Positions 51,529 through 60,144 of a stretch of DNA of 64,000 bases are shown here, piece after piece. The notes under the pieces were generated by a model. That model worked only from the letters and a program-made list of their open reading frames with translations. It did no database searches and was not told the DNA's origin. The position numbers and the translations under genes are program-made. Every line of letters starts with the position of its first letter. The first letter of the stretch is position 1. This DNA comes from Paenibacillus marchantiophytorum (lineage in GTDB: Bacteria; Bacillota; Bacilli; Paenibacillales; NBRC-103111). The DNA is taken from positions 122,940 to 186,939 of the forward strand of contig NZ_BMHE01000010.1 in NCBI RefSeq assembly GCF_014640555.1. The letters run 5' to 3'.

Positions 51529-52611
51529 ATGAACACGGAGAAACCGATGATTCAGATTGCGAATGTATCCAAGAGCTTCGGCGACTTCGAGGCGATCAAA
51601 GGAGTGTCCCTCGATATTCCGGAGGGCAGTTTCACTACCCTCTTGGGACCGAGTGGATGTGGTAAAACGACATTGATGCGGCTAATCGCCGGATTCTATG
51701 AACCGGATGCGGGTGACATTTATATAGAAGGTAACAAGGTCAATGGGCTGCCCGCGTTTAAGCGCAATACACCGCTTGTCTTTCAGGAGTATGCTCTTTT
51801 CCCGCATATGACCGTTTATGAGAATATTTCGTATGGATTAAAGCTGCAAAAGCCTTCTCGTCAGGAAGCAAAAGACAAAGTGGACGCTATGCTGGGGATG
51901 TTTGGGCTTCAAGGCTTGCAGGGCAGGCTTCCCAGAGAATTAAGCGGTGGACAACAGCAGCGTGTTGCCTTTGCTAGGGCACTCATCATGGGTCAGAAGG
52001 TTCTGTTAATGGATGAACCCCTCAGTAATTTGGATGCCAAAATGAGAGATGAAGTGAGAAATGAACTGAGAGAGCTTCAGCAGCGTTTGGGCATCACGGC
52101 GATTTTTGTTACGCATGATCAAGATGAAGCGTTGGCGATATCAGATCGAATTGCTGTATTCAACAAGGGACGTATCGGCCAAGTCGGGACGCCGTGGGAT
52201 ATTTATTTTAAACCGCGAAGTAAATTTGTAGCCGATTTTGTTGGAACTGCTAATTTTATAGAAGGTGAAATTGTGGCCGAAGAGGGGGATGACCTCGTTG
52301 TCAAATGCGGGATTCTGCCTTTACGAGTGCATCGGGGAGAATATCCTTTCCGGTCAGGAGACCAGGTAACGCTTGTTATTAGACCGGAATGCATCACCAT
52401 TATGGATAAGTCGACTTCTGGAGATAATGTTTGGGCTGGTGTCATACAGCGAAGCAGCTTTCTGGGGAGAATGATTCGTTACTGGATTGATGCATCCCCG
52501 TTCGAATGGATTGTTGATGATGCGAGTCCGGGTGTGCGCGGCTACTTACAGGGCATAGTGCATCTAGCTTTGGATAAACACAAGATCCATCTATTGCCGC
52601 TTGAGAGGTAA
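51529..52611 (+). CDS. ABC transporter ATP-binding protein (Fbp/Pot/Afu type)
   Basis: This 360-residue ATPase shows Walker A GPSGCGKTT, Q-loop VFQEYALFPH, signature LSGGQQQRVAFARAL, Walker B LLMDEPLSNLDAKM and H-loop VTHDQDEALA. A C-terminal TOBE region follows (FVGTANFIEGEI, LVIRPECITI). ATG 51529 (MNTEKPM) has GGAGG upstream; GTG 51517 directly follows the permease stop. It is a paralogue of 1041-2114 and completes the second importer. Confidence 0.93.
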   Translation: MNTEKPMIQIANVSKSFGDFEAIKGVSLDIPEGSFTTLLGPSGCGKTTLMRLIAGFYEPDAGDIYIEGNKVNGLPAFKRNTPLVFQEYALFPHMTVYENISYGLKLQKPSRQEAKDKVDAMLGMFGLQGLQGRLPRELSGGQQQRVAFARALIMGQKVLLMDEPLSNLDAKMRDEVRNELRELQQRLGITAIFVTHDQDEALAISDRIAVFNKGRIGQVGTPWDIYFKPRSKFVADFVGTANFIEGEIVAEEGDDLVVKCGILPLRVHRGEYPFRSGDQVTLVIRPECITIMDKSTSGDNVWAGVIQRSSFLGRMIRYWIDASPFEWIVDDASPGVRGYLQGIVHLALDKHKIHLLPLER

Positions 52612-52644
52612 GGAAGGAATGGCTGACATAAAGGTGGTAGGAAG

Positions 52645-53589
52645 ATGCCGAGTGCGAACGTTCAATTTCTAAATGTCGGGTGGGGTGATGCTCATCTGAT
52701 TCAACTGCCTTCTGGCGGTCTTTGTTTAATTGACGGGGGAGATGGTACATTCTCCGAGAATCAGGATCATCCCCTGTCTTGGATGAATCGGAATAGAGCA
52801 GATCGAGTGGAATGGATGATTCTAACCCATATTCACGAAGATCATATCAACGGACTCCTGGATGTGGCTAAAGCGAAACCGGTTATTAAAGCGATTCTTC
52901 CCTATGAACCCTTTGTGCTTCCACCAGTTGCGTGGACTCACGAACAAGGTGACGGCTTTGCCGAAAGAGTCTATCATCTGTTGGCTTCTTATCTTGAGTT
53001 AATCCAAGTTCTAACCGAGCAGGGTACTGAAATAAAATGGCGCAGTGACTATGGATCGAGCGAGGATTCTGTGATTTGGACGGAGGATGGCATTACGTTG
53101 ACCCATTTGTATCCTTGGCAAGATGATCCTCTTCCTGCTTATGAGGTTCTCAAGGACATTCTCTCCTATTCCATGGAATCCGAGCGTGAGGAAGTGCTGG
53201 AGAACTTGACGCGATTTTTTGCAATATCGAATGATGATAGTTCGGTATATCGACTTCATTCTATGGAAGAAGCGAATGCCAGTGTTCTATTCGGTGGGGA
53301 TCAGTTGGAGCCTGGGTGGGAAAGACTAGCGCAGCGAACGGATATCAGGAGCCGTGTTTGGAAAGTTTCTCATCATGGCATGGAGGATGGCTGCAATTCT
53401 CGCATTTTATCGTGGATTGAGCCTGAACACTGCATCATACCCATTAGTTTGGAGCGATCAGAGGCATTCCTAGAGCACTGGAAGAGCCTTGTTTTCTCTA
53501 CTAACACTTCTTTCTATGTGACAGGAAGTTACGCCAAAGGGGAAAAGCTCCACATCGAGAATGGCTCGCTTCCGATCCAACTCGGCTGA
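52645..53589 (+). CDS. Metallo-beta-lactamase-fold hydrolase
   Basis: This 314-residue cytoplasmic protein has the metal motif in THIHEDHINGL, an N-terminal NVGWGDAHLIQLPSGGLCLIDGG strand pair and late ligands FGGDQLEPGW and KVSHHGMEDG. The layout resembles the metallohydrolase domain of ComEC/Rec2 and related phosphodiesterase-like enzymes (VGWGDAxLI... LIDGG). It follows the importer ATPase by 33 bases with GTAGGAAG upstream, so it is probably in the operon and acts on the imported compound. A phosphodiesterase role is an inference. Confidence 0.82.
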   Translation: MPSANVQFLNVGWGDAHLIQLPSGGLCLIDGGDGTFSENQDHPLSWMNRNRADRVEWMILTHIHEDHINGLLDVAKAKPVIKAILPYEPFVLPPVAWTHEQGDGFAERVYHLLASYLELIQVLTEQGTEIKWRSDYGSSEDSVIWTEDGITLTHLYPWQDDPLPAYEVLKDILSYSMESEREEVLENLTRFFAISNDDSSVYRLHSMEEANASVLFGGDQLEPGWERLAQRTDIRSRVWKVSHHGMEDGCNSRILSWIEPEHCIIPISLERSEAFLEHWKSLVFSTNTSFYVTGSYAKGEKLHIENGSLPIQLG

Positions 53590-53654
53590 TAGGCGTATTG
53601 TGCTTAATTAAATCATCACGGTAGTATAATAGGCTGTTACATGAGAAGGAGAAC

Positions 53655-54475
53655 ATGATGAACGAGCAGTTAGCTTACGAAAACGCAATTATGCAGGATG
53701 CCATCCGGTATGTGAAGGAAGCAGGCAAACTGATTATGGATCTCATAAATATGCCTTTGCACATTCAAGAAAAGAAGAATCACTCCGATCTGGTAACGGA
53801 AGTGGACGTCCGAAGCGAGCAATTGCTGCGTGGTCGGATCACCCGTGATTATCCGATGCATTGGATTCTTTCCGAAGAGACGGATGGAGGTCGGGAAGAT
53901 TCCCATCACACTTTACTGGACCCTCCTGCGGGTTACGGATGGATCATAGATCCGATCGACGGGACCATTAACTTTATTCATACTTTGGCCCATTTTGCCA
54001 TTTCTGTAGGTATTGTGAGAGATGGCGTGCCGATATGCGGAGTCGTATATAATCCTGTCACGAATGAGCTCTACTCTGGCCGCAAGCAGGGTGGTGCCTT
54101 TCTGAACGGGCACCCTCTTCAAGTTGGTACAGAGCAAGAGCTTAGTCAGGCCTTGCTGGCAACCGGATTTCAAGCCATTGACTGGAAGCCGAACTCCGTT
54201 GTTGTGGAACAAATCGGAAGAATGACGGGCATTGTCCGAAGCGTCCGCATTATGGGAGCAGCCAGTCTTGATTTATGCTTAGTGGCTTCCGGGGGTTAAC
54301 CGGATTCTGGCATGACGGACTGTACCCTTGGGATGTCGCGGCTGGTATGGTCATTCTGCAAGAAGCGGGTGGAGCGATCACGAATGCTGCCGGTAGACCC
54401 TTTGCATTAAGCGATAACACTTTAATTGCATCCAATGGGATTCTTCACCAAGATTTAATTTCTCGTTTGCAGTAA
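53655..54475 (+). pseudogene. Inositol-monophosphatase-family gene with one frameshift
   Basis: The first frame (53655-54299) encodes an IMPase N-terminal domain with ILSEETDGG (metal Glu) and IIDPIDGTINFIHTL (metal Asp pair), and ends VRIMGAASLDLCLVASGG-stop. The other frame continues exactly where it should: LTGFWHDGLYPWDVAAGMVILQEAGGAITN...ISRLQ, including the metal Asp in WDVAAG. One extra G in the run GGGGG at 54291-54295 restores a single 273-residue protein. A homopolymer error or a recent deletion are equally possible; programmed slippage is less likely. The enzyme removes phosphate from myo-inositol phosphates or similar small phosphate esters, consistent with a phosphate-ester uptake operon. 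Confidence 0.85.
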
Positions 54476-54503
54476 AATTTGAGGTTTAGTTGAATATCGT
54501 GAA

Positions 54504-54540
54504 AAGCCTGTGCGAGCTGAGATTCGCGCAGGCTTTTTTT
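54504..54540 (+). terminator. Terminator of the second importer operon
   Basis: AAGCCTGTGCGA (54504-54515) pairs with TCGCGCAGGCTT (54524-54535) and is followed by a run of seven T. Confidence 0.85.
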
Positions 54541-54731
54541 GCATAATGGCCATCCTACACCGAATTTTCTTTCTTTGATGAGAATCAGCACGGGCCTGCA
54601 CGACGTGTTCATGCGGAGAAACGAAAGAGTGGAGCCGGGTCTTGTCTGAGGACGTATGTCAAGTCAACTATCGACATGTTATTTTGACAATCGACGAGGT
54701 CTAAGAGACATGTTTTTGGGTTGGCGTGAAA

Positions 54732-54978
54732 GGGAACGTCAAGCCGCGATACTAGCAAAATGTGTCATGATCGCGAGTTTGAAGGAACTATAGTACGCTA
54801 TAATTCTGAAAACCGCTATATTCCACGGCAGAGGGAACTACGATCCGCTATTTCAGCATTTCCCGGTTGGAATTAGCAGGTTCCGCTTAAATAGCGGATC
54901 TCAGTTCCCTTTCATGCTAAGTTTACCCCAGTTCCCGCCATTTAGCGGATCATAGTTCCTTCACACGACGCTCTCTGC
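54732..54978. repeat. Interspersed ~250-bp repeat, copy 1
   Basis: It matches 58838-59086 almost throughout (ACGTCAAGCCGCGAT ... ACGACGCTCTCTG). Inside are four copies of a GGAACTAnnnTnCGCTAT unit, two direct (near 54784 and 54833) and two inverted (near 54890 and 54942). The second and third can form a ~22-bp stem with two mismatches. No open frame is present. A partial copy lies at 63790-63870. Such elements look like REP/MITE-type intergenic repeats. Confidence 0.8.
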
Positions 54979-55055
54979 TATTGCAAAGGCATTTTAACCG
55001 ACTGTTCAAGCAAGAAGTTGGTGTATCACCTGGGAAATATCGCTGGAAGGATTAA
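54978..55055 (+). pseudogene. C-terminal remnant of an AraC-family regulator
   Basis: The frame reads LLQRHFNRLFKQEVGVSPGKYRWKD-stop, the last helix-turn-helix motif of AraC proteins. Nothing upstream fits, because repeat copy 1 ends exactly there, so the repeat or a deletion removed the rest. Confidence 0.65.
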
Positions 55056-55566
55056 GAAGAAATTGAGGTTTTTGGGTGGATTTAAGGGGTACTCCCTTTT
55101 TAGTTGACGTCCACCGCAGGCCTCTTTGCTTTGGAGGTTTTCGGTCTTGAGTGGCATCTAATGAACTGTAGGATGCTTAAAGACGAGAAAATGGCTACTT
55201 TAGAGATTTAATGAACTGAATTAACGCTATCGAGCAAATTTTAGGCGGAAAGGTGATCAATTTCTTGAAATAGCGCATCTGGCATTCATTAGATCTTCAG
55301 AATGAGCGATTTTGGTCGAATAAAGGGTATTGAGTTCATAAGGAAGCTTGCGAAGGTGCATGGACTTGAAGACCTAGCCGCAGGCTAGGTTTTACTTATT
55401 GCTGTTAGAGGAAGAAAGCGCCGTAGTGTGGCAGGCCGGAGAATTTGGGTTTAATCCTAATAGGGGCCAACTTTACGGTTAGTGTAGATGACGCAGGACT
55501 CGTTACAACCGGATATAGACGGGAGTGGCCAACAATTCGCTCATCCCCTAGGGGAGATCCCCTCTT
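55056..55566. other. Non-coding gap before the TetR gene
   Basis: No gene was recognised. A hairpin ACCTAGCC/GGCTAGGT followed by TTT lies near 55373-55392, and the last bases are downstream of the minus-strand TetR gene. Confidence 0.5.
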
Positions 55567-56235
55567 TTAGGTGATATGATCTGGCAGCAATGATCTGGCA
55601 ATTAAAGACAACGTTTGCTTGTATACCGCATGGGCCGATTGTACATCTCCTAAGTGTCCTCCCATGTAAAGATGAATAACGCCGTGGAGAGAGGACCAGA
55701 CTATACGTACAATGGATTCCGTGTCATACTGGCCGGGGATCAGTCCTTGCTCTTGCGCACTGCTAATCACGGTTATTAATTGCCGCATGGCTGTTACGGT
55801 GCCTTGTAGACTTACCTCGTCCGGTTTGAAATCTGCAAAGGCTCCTCCGAACATCAGCTTATAGTAGCTGGAGTAACGCTGCCCGAATTGCCAAAAGGTT
55901 TCGCCTAAATTCATCATATGCTGTACTGGATCTGCAGCTTGCGGCGTAGCCTCGAATTCGTTTGCGAGAAGCTTACAACCATCCAGATACAACTGCTGAG
56001 CCAAGCCCTCTTTATTAACAAACAAGCTATAAATAATTTTTGTCGAGCAACCCATTTTCTGCGATACTTTACGCACCGTAACGGCTTCCGGCCCCTCATC
56101 TTGCAAGAGCGTTGCCGCAGCATCAACAACGAGCTTGCGGAGATTTTCGGTATTTTGCAAGCGAGCCTCTTGGTAGGTTTTCAACACTCTTGAGTTCGCA
56201 TTGGAGGAGATATCTGGACCGCTCATAATCATCAC
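55567..56235 (-). CDS. TetR-family transcriptional regulator (WHG-type C-terminus)
   Basis: This 222-residue repressor has the N-terminal HTH LVVDAAATLLQDEGPEAVTVRKVSQKMGCSTKIIYSLFVNKEGLAQQLYLDG and a helical ligand domain ending WSSLHGVIHLYMGGH, the WHG-like motif of TetR subfamily 33. It is divergent from the SDR/SMP-30 pair. The start is ATG 56235 or the ATG a few codons in (MSGPDIS); both precede the HTH. It probably represses the divergent operon and itself. Confidence 0.88.
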   Translation of the reverse strand: MMIMSGPDISSNANSRVLKTYQEARLQNTENLRKLVVDAAATLLQDEGPEAVTVRKVSQKMGCSTKIIYSLFVNKEGLAQQLYLDGCKLLANEFEATPQAADPVQHMMNLGETFWQFGQRYSSYYKLMFGGAFADFKPDEVSLQGTVTAMRQLITVISSAQEQGLIPGQYDTESIVRIVWSSLHGVIHLYMGGHLGDVQSAHAVYKQTLSLIARSLLPDHIT

Positions 56236-56256
56236 CTTCGGTTATCTGTTTGCATC

Positions 56257-56458
56257 AGGAAACAAATTTCCTAACTCTCTTGCAAGGAATTTTATACAGT
56301 TGTTAGGCGATTGTCAATGAGACGTTTGATGTTCAAAGAGAATATTGACTTTCTAGAAAAGGCAGGATACAATCAAACCAATCGGAAACACTGTTACCAA
56401 ACGGCGCGACGATTCTTATCTTTTTCGGGTAATAGCACTCAAAAGGTAACAGTGTTTC
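56257..56458. promoter_or_regulatory. Divergent TetR/SDR promoter region with inverted repeats
   Basis: Minus: TTGACA (56312-56317), 17 bases, TAAAAT (56289-56294), with AGGAAA-CAAA-TTTCCT (56257-56272) in the leader. Plus: TTGACT (56345-56350), 17 bases, TACAAT (56368-56373). Downstream, GAAACACTGTTACC (56385-56398) and its exact complement GGTAACAGTGTTTC (56445-56458) form a 14-bp inverted repeat 46 bases apart. This could be a paired operator or, as RNA, a leader stem-loop. Confidence 0.65.
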
Positions 56459-56494
56459 TATTCTATAACATAGTATTTAAAGGAGAGTGGCATT

Positions 56495-57346
56495 TTGAAA
56501 ATTCAAGGTAAATGGGCGCTCGTCACAGGAGCTTCTTCGGGTATAGGGGAGCAGTTCGCGAAACAACTAGCCAAACAAGGCAGCCACTTGGTGCTTGTGG
56601 CTCGATCAACGAATAAGCTTGAGAGCCTGGCAGATGAGCTTAGAAAGAAGTATGGCATCAAAGCTGAGGTTATCTCAATGGATCTTGCGAAAGAGGGCGC
56701 ACCCAGCGAGTTATATCGGCAATGTGAACGGCTGAAAGTGGATATCGAATTGCTAATCAATAATGCAGGTTTTGCTACACATGGTTTGTTCGAGCAAGTG
56801 TCAGGTGAGCGTCAACATGAAGAAGTTATGCTTAATGTCGCTGCTGTTGTAGATATGACGCACTTGTTTTTGCCGAACATGTTGCGCAAAAGCTCAGGTG
56901 CAGTTATTAATGTGGCATCAACCGCCGGATTTCAACCGCTTCCCTTTATGGCCGTATATGGGGCGACGAAAGCTTTTGTCTTGTCATTTACTCAAGCTTT
57001 ATGGTGGGAAAATCGCGACCGCGGCGTGAAATTCTTCGCACTTTGTCCCGGTTCGACGGACACCAGTTTCTTTAATGTTGTTGGAACGGAAGAAGCCTCT
57101 GTCGGAAAGAAAGATACGCCGGACAAAGTCGTAGAGGTTGCACTTCGTGCGTTGAAGGAAGGGAAAATATACGTCGTTCCAGGTGTGCAGAATTATATCG
57201 GGGCGCAGTTATCGCGATTCATAACACGCAAGCAAGGTCTTCGACTTGTTGGAGGCATGCTTCGTCCACGCGGAGGATCCGGCAATAATGATAATTATAA
57301 GAATATAGGTCATCAATCTGATCTTGCAGGGAGGACCATTCGATGA
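56495..57346 (+). CDS. Short-chain dehydrogenase/reductase
   Basis: This 283-residue NAD(P)-dependent oxidoreductase has TGASSGIG (11-18), NNAGFA, the catalytic VASTAG...YGATK and PGSTDT. It belongs to the DltE/YqjQ-like classical SDRs; the substrate is unknown. The C-terminal ~30 residues are Gly/Asn-rich and diverged. TTG 56495 has GGAGAG upstream. The operator-promoter at 56345 serves it, and the SMP-30-like gene follows by 70 bases. Confidence 0.9.
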   Translation: MKIQGKWALVTGASSGIGEQFAKQLAKQGSHLVLVARSTNKLESLADELRKKYGIKAEVISMDLAKEGAPSELYRQCERLKVDIELLINNAGFATHGLFEQVSGERQHEEVMLNVAAVVDMTHLFLPNMLRKSSGAVINVASTAGFQPLPFMAVYGATKAFVLSFTQALWWENRDRGVKFFALCPGSTDTSFFNVVGTEEASVGKKDTPDKVVEVALRALKEGKIYVVPGVQNYIGAQLSRFITRKQGLRLVGGMLRPRGGSGNNDNYKNIGHQSDLAGRTIR

Positions 57347-57416
57347 AAGCAATAATATTTGGGTAAAATCATAGTCCAAATTTAAATCTCACTTAAAAGA
57401 CATAGGAGGCACTTTA

Positions 57417-58577
57417 ATGCCAAATGCTCAAATTCGTTCCGTTAAATCTACTGAAGGCGTGAATCGACCCAAACGCTTACCAAGTAAAATGCGCAGATTA
57501 GGGCTATCGCTGCTTGCGGTGATTGTTCTTGGAGTCATCGTTTTCTTACTGGTTCCTTCACCTATAGAACCGGTAAAATGGTTGGCGCCGACGGCCCCCT
57601 CTTTGGAGGAAACGGGTCCTTGGAAACTGAACAACAAACTTAGCGCTGCTCAGCTAGTCACTGATGCCCCCAAATCCCCGGAATTCATTACATTCGATAA
57701 GGATGGCCAGCTATTTACAGGAGATTCAGACGGGAAAATTTACAAGGTTCCTTTCGATGCGGAGGGCAATCCGCAAAAGGCTCAAGTGTTCGCAGACACC
57801 AAAGGAACGCCTAATGGGCTTAAATTCGATGCCAATGGCAATTTGATCGTTACGGATATCAAAAAGGGACTGCTGTCTATTAACCCGTCGGGGAGCATAG
57901 AGGTACTGGCCAATCAAGTAGACGGCAAGCCGATCTATTTAGCTAACGAGCTTGATATTGCCAAGGATGGCTCGATTTATTTCTCCGACACCTCGAACTA
58001 TGGCCGTGTGACTTTCAGAGAAATTGCTGAGAACAAGCCGCATGGACGTTTGCTGAAGTACGATCCGATGACCAAACAGTCGACAGTCCTGTTGGAAGGC
58101 CTCTATTTTGCGAACGGGGTTGCCTTGTCTGCGGATGAAGATTTTGTGCTTGTGGCAGAATCATATCATTATCAGTTGACCAGATACTGGCTCAAGGGTT
58201 CCAAGAAGGGGACATCTGATATTTTCTCAAACAATCTCGCAGGCTTTCCCGACAACATCACGCGGGATGAGCAAGGTCGTTTCTGGGTCGGTATCTTCAC
58301 GACTCGCCTCTCATTTGTTGATCAAATGCATAGCAACCCTTGGTTGGCCGGTATCATGGCCAAATTGCCGGAGTCGCTGCTTAGCGGCGCAAGCGCACCG
58401 GCGAAGCATGGGCTTGCTGCAGAGTTCAGCCCGCAGGGAGAACTTATCGGAAGCTGGCATGACCCGGAAGGCTCATTGTTTGGCATAACTACTGCTGCAA
58501 GCCATAACGGATATTTATATATAGGAACGGCACCAGGAGGTAGCCTGGGCGTTCATCGCGTGCTTTTAACAAAATAA
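57417..58577 (+). CDS. SMP-30/strictosidine-synthase-like beta-propeller protein
   Basis: This 386-residue protein has an N-terminal membrane helix or signal anchor (about 26-45, LGLSLLAVIVLGVIVFLLV). A six-bladed propeller follows: PEFITFDKDGQLFTGDSDGKIYKV, TPNGLKFDANGNLIVTD, LANELDIAKDGSIYFSDTS, LYFANGVALSADEDFVLVAES and GFPDNITRDEQGRFWVG. It resembles APMAP/strictosidine-synthase-like lactonases and arylesterases. It is probably held outside the membrane; the substrate is unknown. GGAGG precedes ATG 57417. Confidence 0.85.
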   Translation: MPNAQIRSVKSTEGVNRPKRLPSKMRRLGLSLLAVIVLGVIVFLLVPSPIEPVKWLAPTAPSLEETGPWKLNNKLSAAQLVTDAPKSPEFITFDKDGQLFTGDSDGKIYKVPFDAEGNPQKAQVFADTKGTPNGLKFDANGNLIVTDIKKGLLSINPSGSIEVLANQVDGKPIYLANELDIAKDGSIYFSDTSNYGRVTFREIAENKPHGRLLKYDPMTKQSTVLLEGLYFANGVALSADEDFVLVAESYHYQLTRYWLKGSKKGTSDIFSNNLAGFPDNITRDEQGRFWVGIFTTRLSFVDQMHSNPWLAGIMAKLPESLLSGASAPAKHGLAAEFSPQGELIGSWHDPEGSLFGITTAASHNGYLYIGTAPGGSLGVHRVLLTK

Positions 58578-58837
58578 TGTTTGGAATCCAGGAGGGTGTT
58601 GATTTACAGCGATTATGGTCGAGGGTTAGGATCAGTCGGACAATATGGTTTATCATCCTCTACCTGTCCGAGAGGCGATATAGGAAGATGCTGAAATGGA
58701 GGAGGAGAAAATCCTATTTCTCTGTGATAGTATTCCTACTGCCTATTGGAGTGTGTTGCCAAACGCGTCATAGCTAAACTGGTGCGCAAAGGCGGCACGA
58801 TTCAGGTAACTGGAGCTTAGCTATCGCGCGGAGATCA
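58578..58837 (+). other. Gap after the SMP-30-like gene
   Basis: No intact gene. A short frame near 58745-58820 reads LLECVAKRVIAKLVRKGGTIQVTGA-stop, which looks like the end of a lost protein that I cannot identify. Confidence 0.35.
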
Positions 58838-59086
58838 GGGGACGTCAAGCCGCGATGATAGCAAAATGTGTCAGGATAGCGAGTTTGAGGGAACTACAGT
58901 GCGCTATAATTCTGAAAACCGCTATATTCCACGCCAGAGGGAACTACGATCCGCTATTTCACCATTTCCCGGTTGGAATCGCAAGTTCCGCATAAATAGC
59001 GGATCTCAGTTCCCTTTCATGCTACGTTTACCCCAGTTTCCGCCATTTAGCGGATCATAGTTCCTTTTCATACGACGCTCTCTGTC
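58838..59086. repeat. Interspersed ~250-bp repeat, copy 2
   Basis: This is same-orientation counterpart of 54732-54978, with only scattered substitutions. It holds the four GGAACTA...CGCTAT half-units in the same order. Together the copies bracket the TetR, SDR and SMP-30-like genes. Confidence 0.8.
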
Positions 59087-59187
59087 ATTTGCAAACCAAA
59101 AAAGTCCACGAAATGGATGGTGTAGATTGTTTCAAAATACATATAATATTGATGTTTCTATTACTTAAGATGGGGTGGGCTAAAGTT

Positions 59188-59313
59188 ATGACGAATCAAA
59201 AAAAGAGTATTAAATCAGCAAAGCAAAACAATCAAAAACCAAATCAAAACAGTAGTAAAAAAAGTAGCAGCAATAACGGTATTGATGATGCAAATATTAA
59301 TTCTGGTGGTTAA
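59188..59313 (+). CDS. Small Lys/Asn/Ser-rich protein, 41 residues
   Basis: From ATG 59188 the frame gives MTNQKKSIKSAKQNNQKPN... ending INSGG. It is highly polar and probably disordered; low-complexity proteins of this size occur among spore or DNA-associated proteins, but no family was recognised. The ribosome site is weak. A strong terminator 31 bases after the stop supports a real transcript. An upstream in-frame ATG at 59089 would add a hydrophobic stretch. Confidence 0.5.
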   Translation: MTNQKKSIKSAKQNNQKPNQNSSKKSSSNNGIDDANINSGG

Positions 59314-59344
59314 GAAATAAGTAATCAACGAAGTAACCTCGTTA

Positions 59345-59376
59345 AACAACCACACTTCAATTGAAGTGTGGTTGTT
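59345..59376. terminator. Perfect 32-bp palindromic terminator
   Basis: AACAACCACACTTC, AATT and GAAGTGTGGTTGTT form an uninterrupted 14-bp stem. It lies between the small gene and the convergent TetR gene and can serve both. Confidence 0.75.
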
Positions 59377-59409
59377 CTATATGGCAACTCACGAATGTAG
59401 CCAAAGCAT

Positions 59410-59958
59410 TTACAGACTTCTCTCTAGCAGTGTCCCGACTTGTTTAGCCATTACTTGAGGCGGATAGGGCATTCCGTTTCTGATCCACCATTCAATAACG
59501 CCTACATAAGCAGTACCCGTATATTGCAGCATGACTTCGTCAATTAAATCCGTATTTCTTCCGCTTACTCTGTCAATCTCACCTTTAAATCCTTCAATAA
59601 AAGAAGCGAGAAGCCGAGTTCTGAAAGCTGACGGAACCCCTGTACTTGCTAACATCGTCGAAAAAAATAAATAATTTTTCTCGAAATATTCAAAATAAGG
59701 TACAAGAGCCTCGTTCCAATCCATCTTACAGGCCCATTCATCCATCTCTCCTAATTCATTAAGATGAGTTTCTATGAGTTTATCCAATAAATCAAATTTG
59801 TCCTGATAATGAAGATAAATGGTTCCGCGATTTAGGTTTGCCCGGTCTGCAATATCCTGAATGGTTATATCATCGAAATTTTTTTCAGTCATCAGTTCAA
59901 TAACAGCATTTTTCAAAGATTCCTGCGTTTTAAGAATTCTCCGATCCACTTTAGCCAT
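59410..59958 (-). CDS. TetR-family transcriptional regulator
   Basis: This 182-residue repressor starts MAKVDRRILKTQESLKNAVIELMTEKNFDDITIQDIADRANLNRGTIYLHYQDKFDLLDKLI, a typical AcrR-type HTH, with a C-terminal helical domain (TetR_C_7-like, ending EWWIRNGMPYPP). ATG 59958 with GGTGGGG upstream is preferred, because an upstream frame to 60042 would run through a palindrome that looks like its operator. It is divergent from an alcohol dehydrogenase-MFS-cupin cluster that it probably represses. Confidence 0.88.
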   Translation of the reverse strand: MAKVDRRILKTQESLKNAVIELMTEKNFDDITIQDIADRANLNRGTIYLHYQDKFDLLDKLIETHLNELGEMDEWACKMDWNEALVPYFEYFEKNYLFFSTMLASTGVPSAFRTRLLASFIEGFKGEIDRVSGRNTDLIDEVMLQYTGTAYVGVIEWWIRNGMPYPPQVMAKQVGTLLERSL

Positions 59959-60003
59959 CGTATACCCCACCACACTTTTTAAGATACTTAACAACTTCAG
60001 CTG

Positions 60004-60092
60004 ATCTGTTGATATATCAACAGATTCCGTTTTTTTAACCATTGATTTTACTTTCTTACGTATATAATAATAGACATAAGTTGATTAATCAA
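60004..60092. promoter_or_regulatory. TetR operators in the divergent region
   Basis: A 22-bp perfect palindrome centred on TTGATATATCAA lies at 60004-60025, and TTGATTAATCAA lies at 60081-60092. Both fit TTGATWWATCAA, so one dimer type should bind both, one copy near each gene. Confidence 0.65.
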
Positions 60093-60144
60093 ATCATTTT
60101 GTTTAATCATCACATTTTGGTTTGTGGAAAAGGAGACAACGCCC

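Noticed and set aside
56311..56511. A 66-codon frame upstream of the SDR gene
   Set aside because: It spans the promoter and the 14-bp inverted repeat, has no ribosome site and no recognisable protein.
54732..59086. A CRISPR array or IS element in the repeat region
   Set aside because: The units are few, partly inverted and not regularly spaced with unique spacers, and no transposase frame is present.
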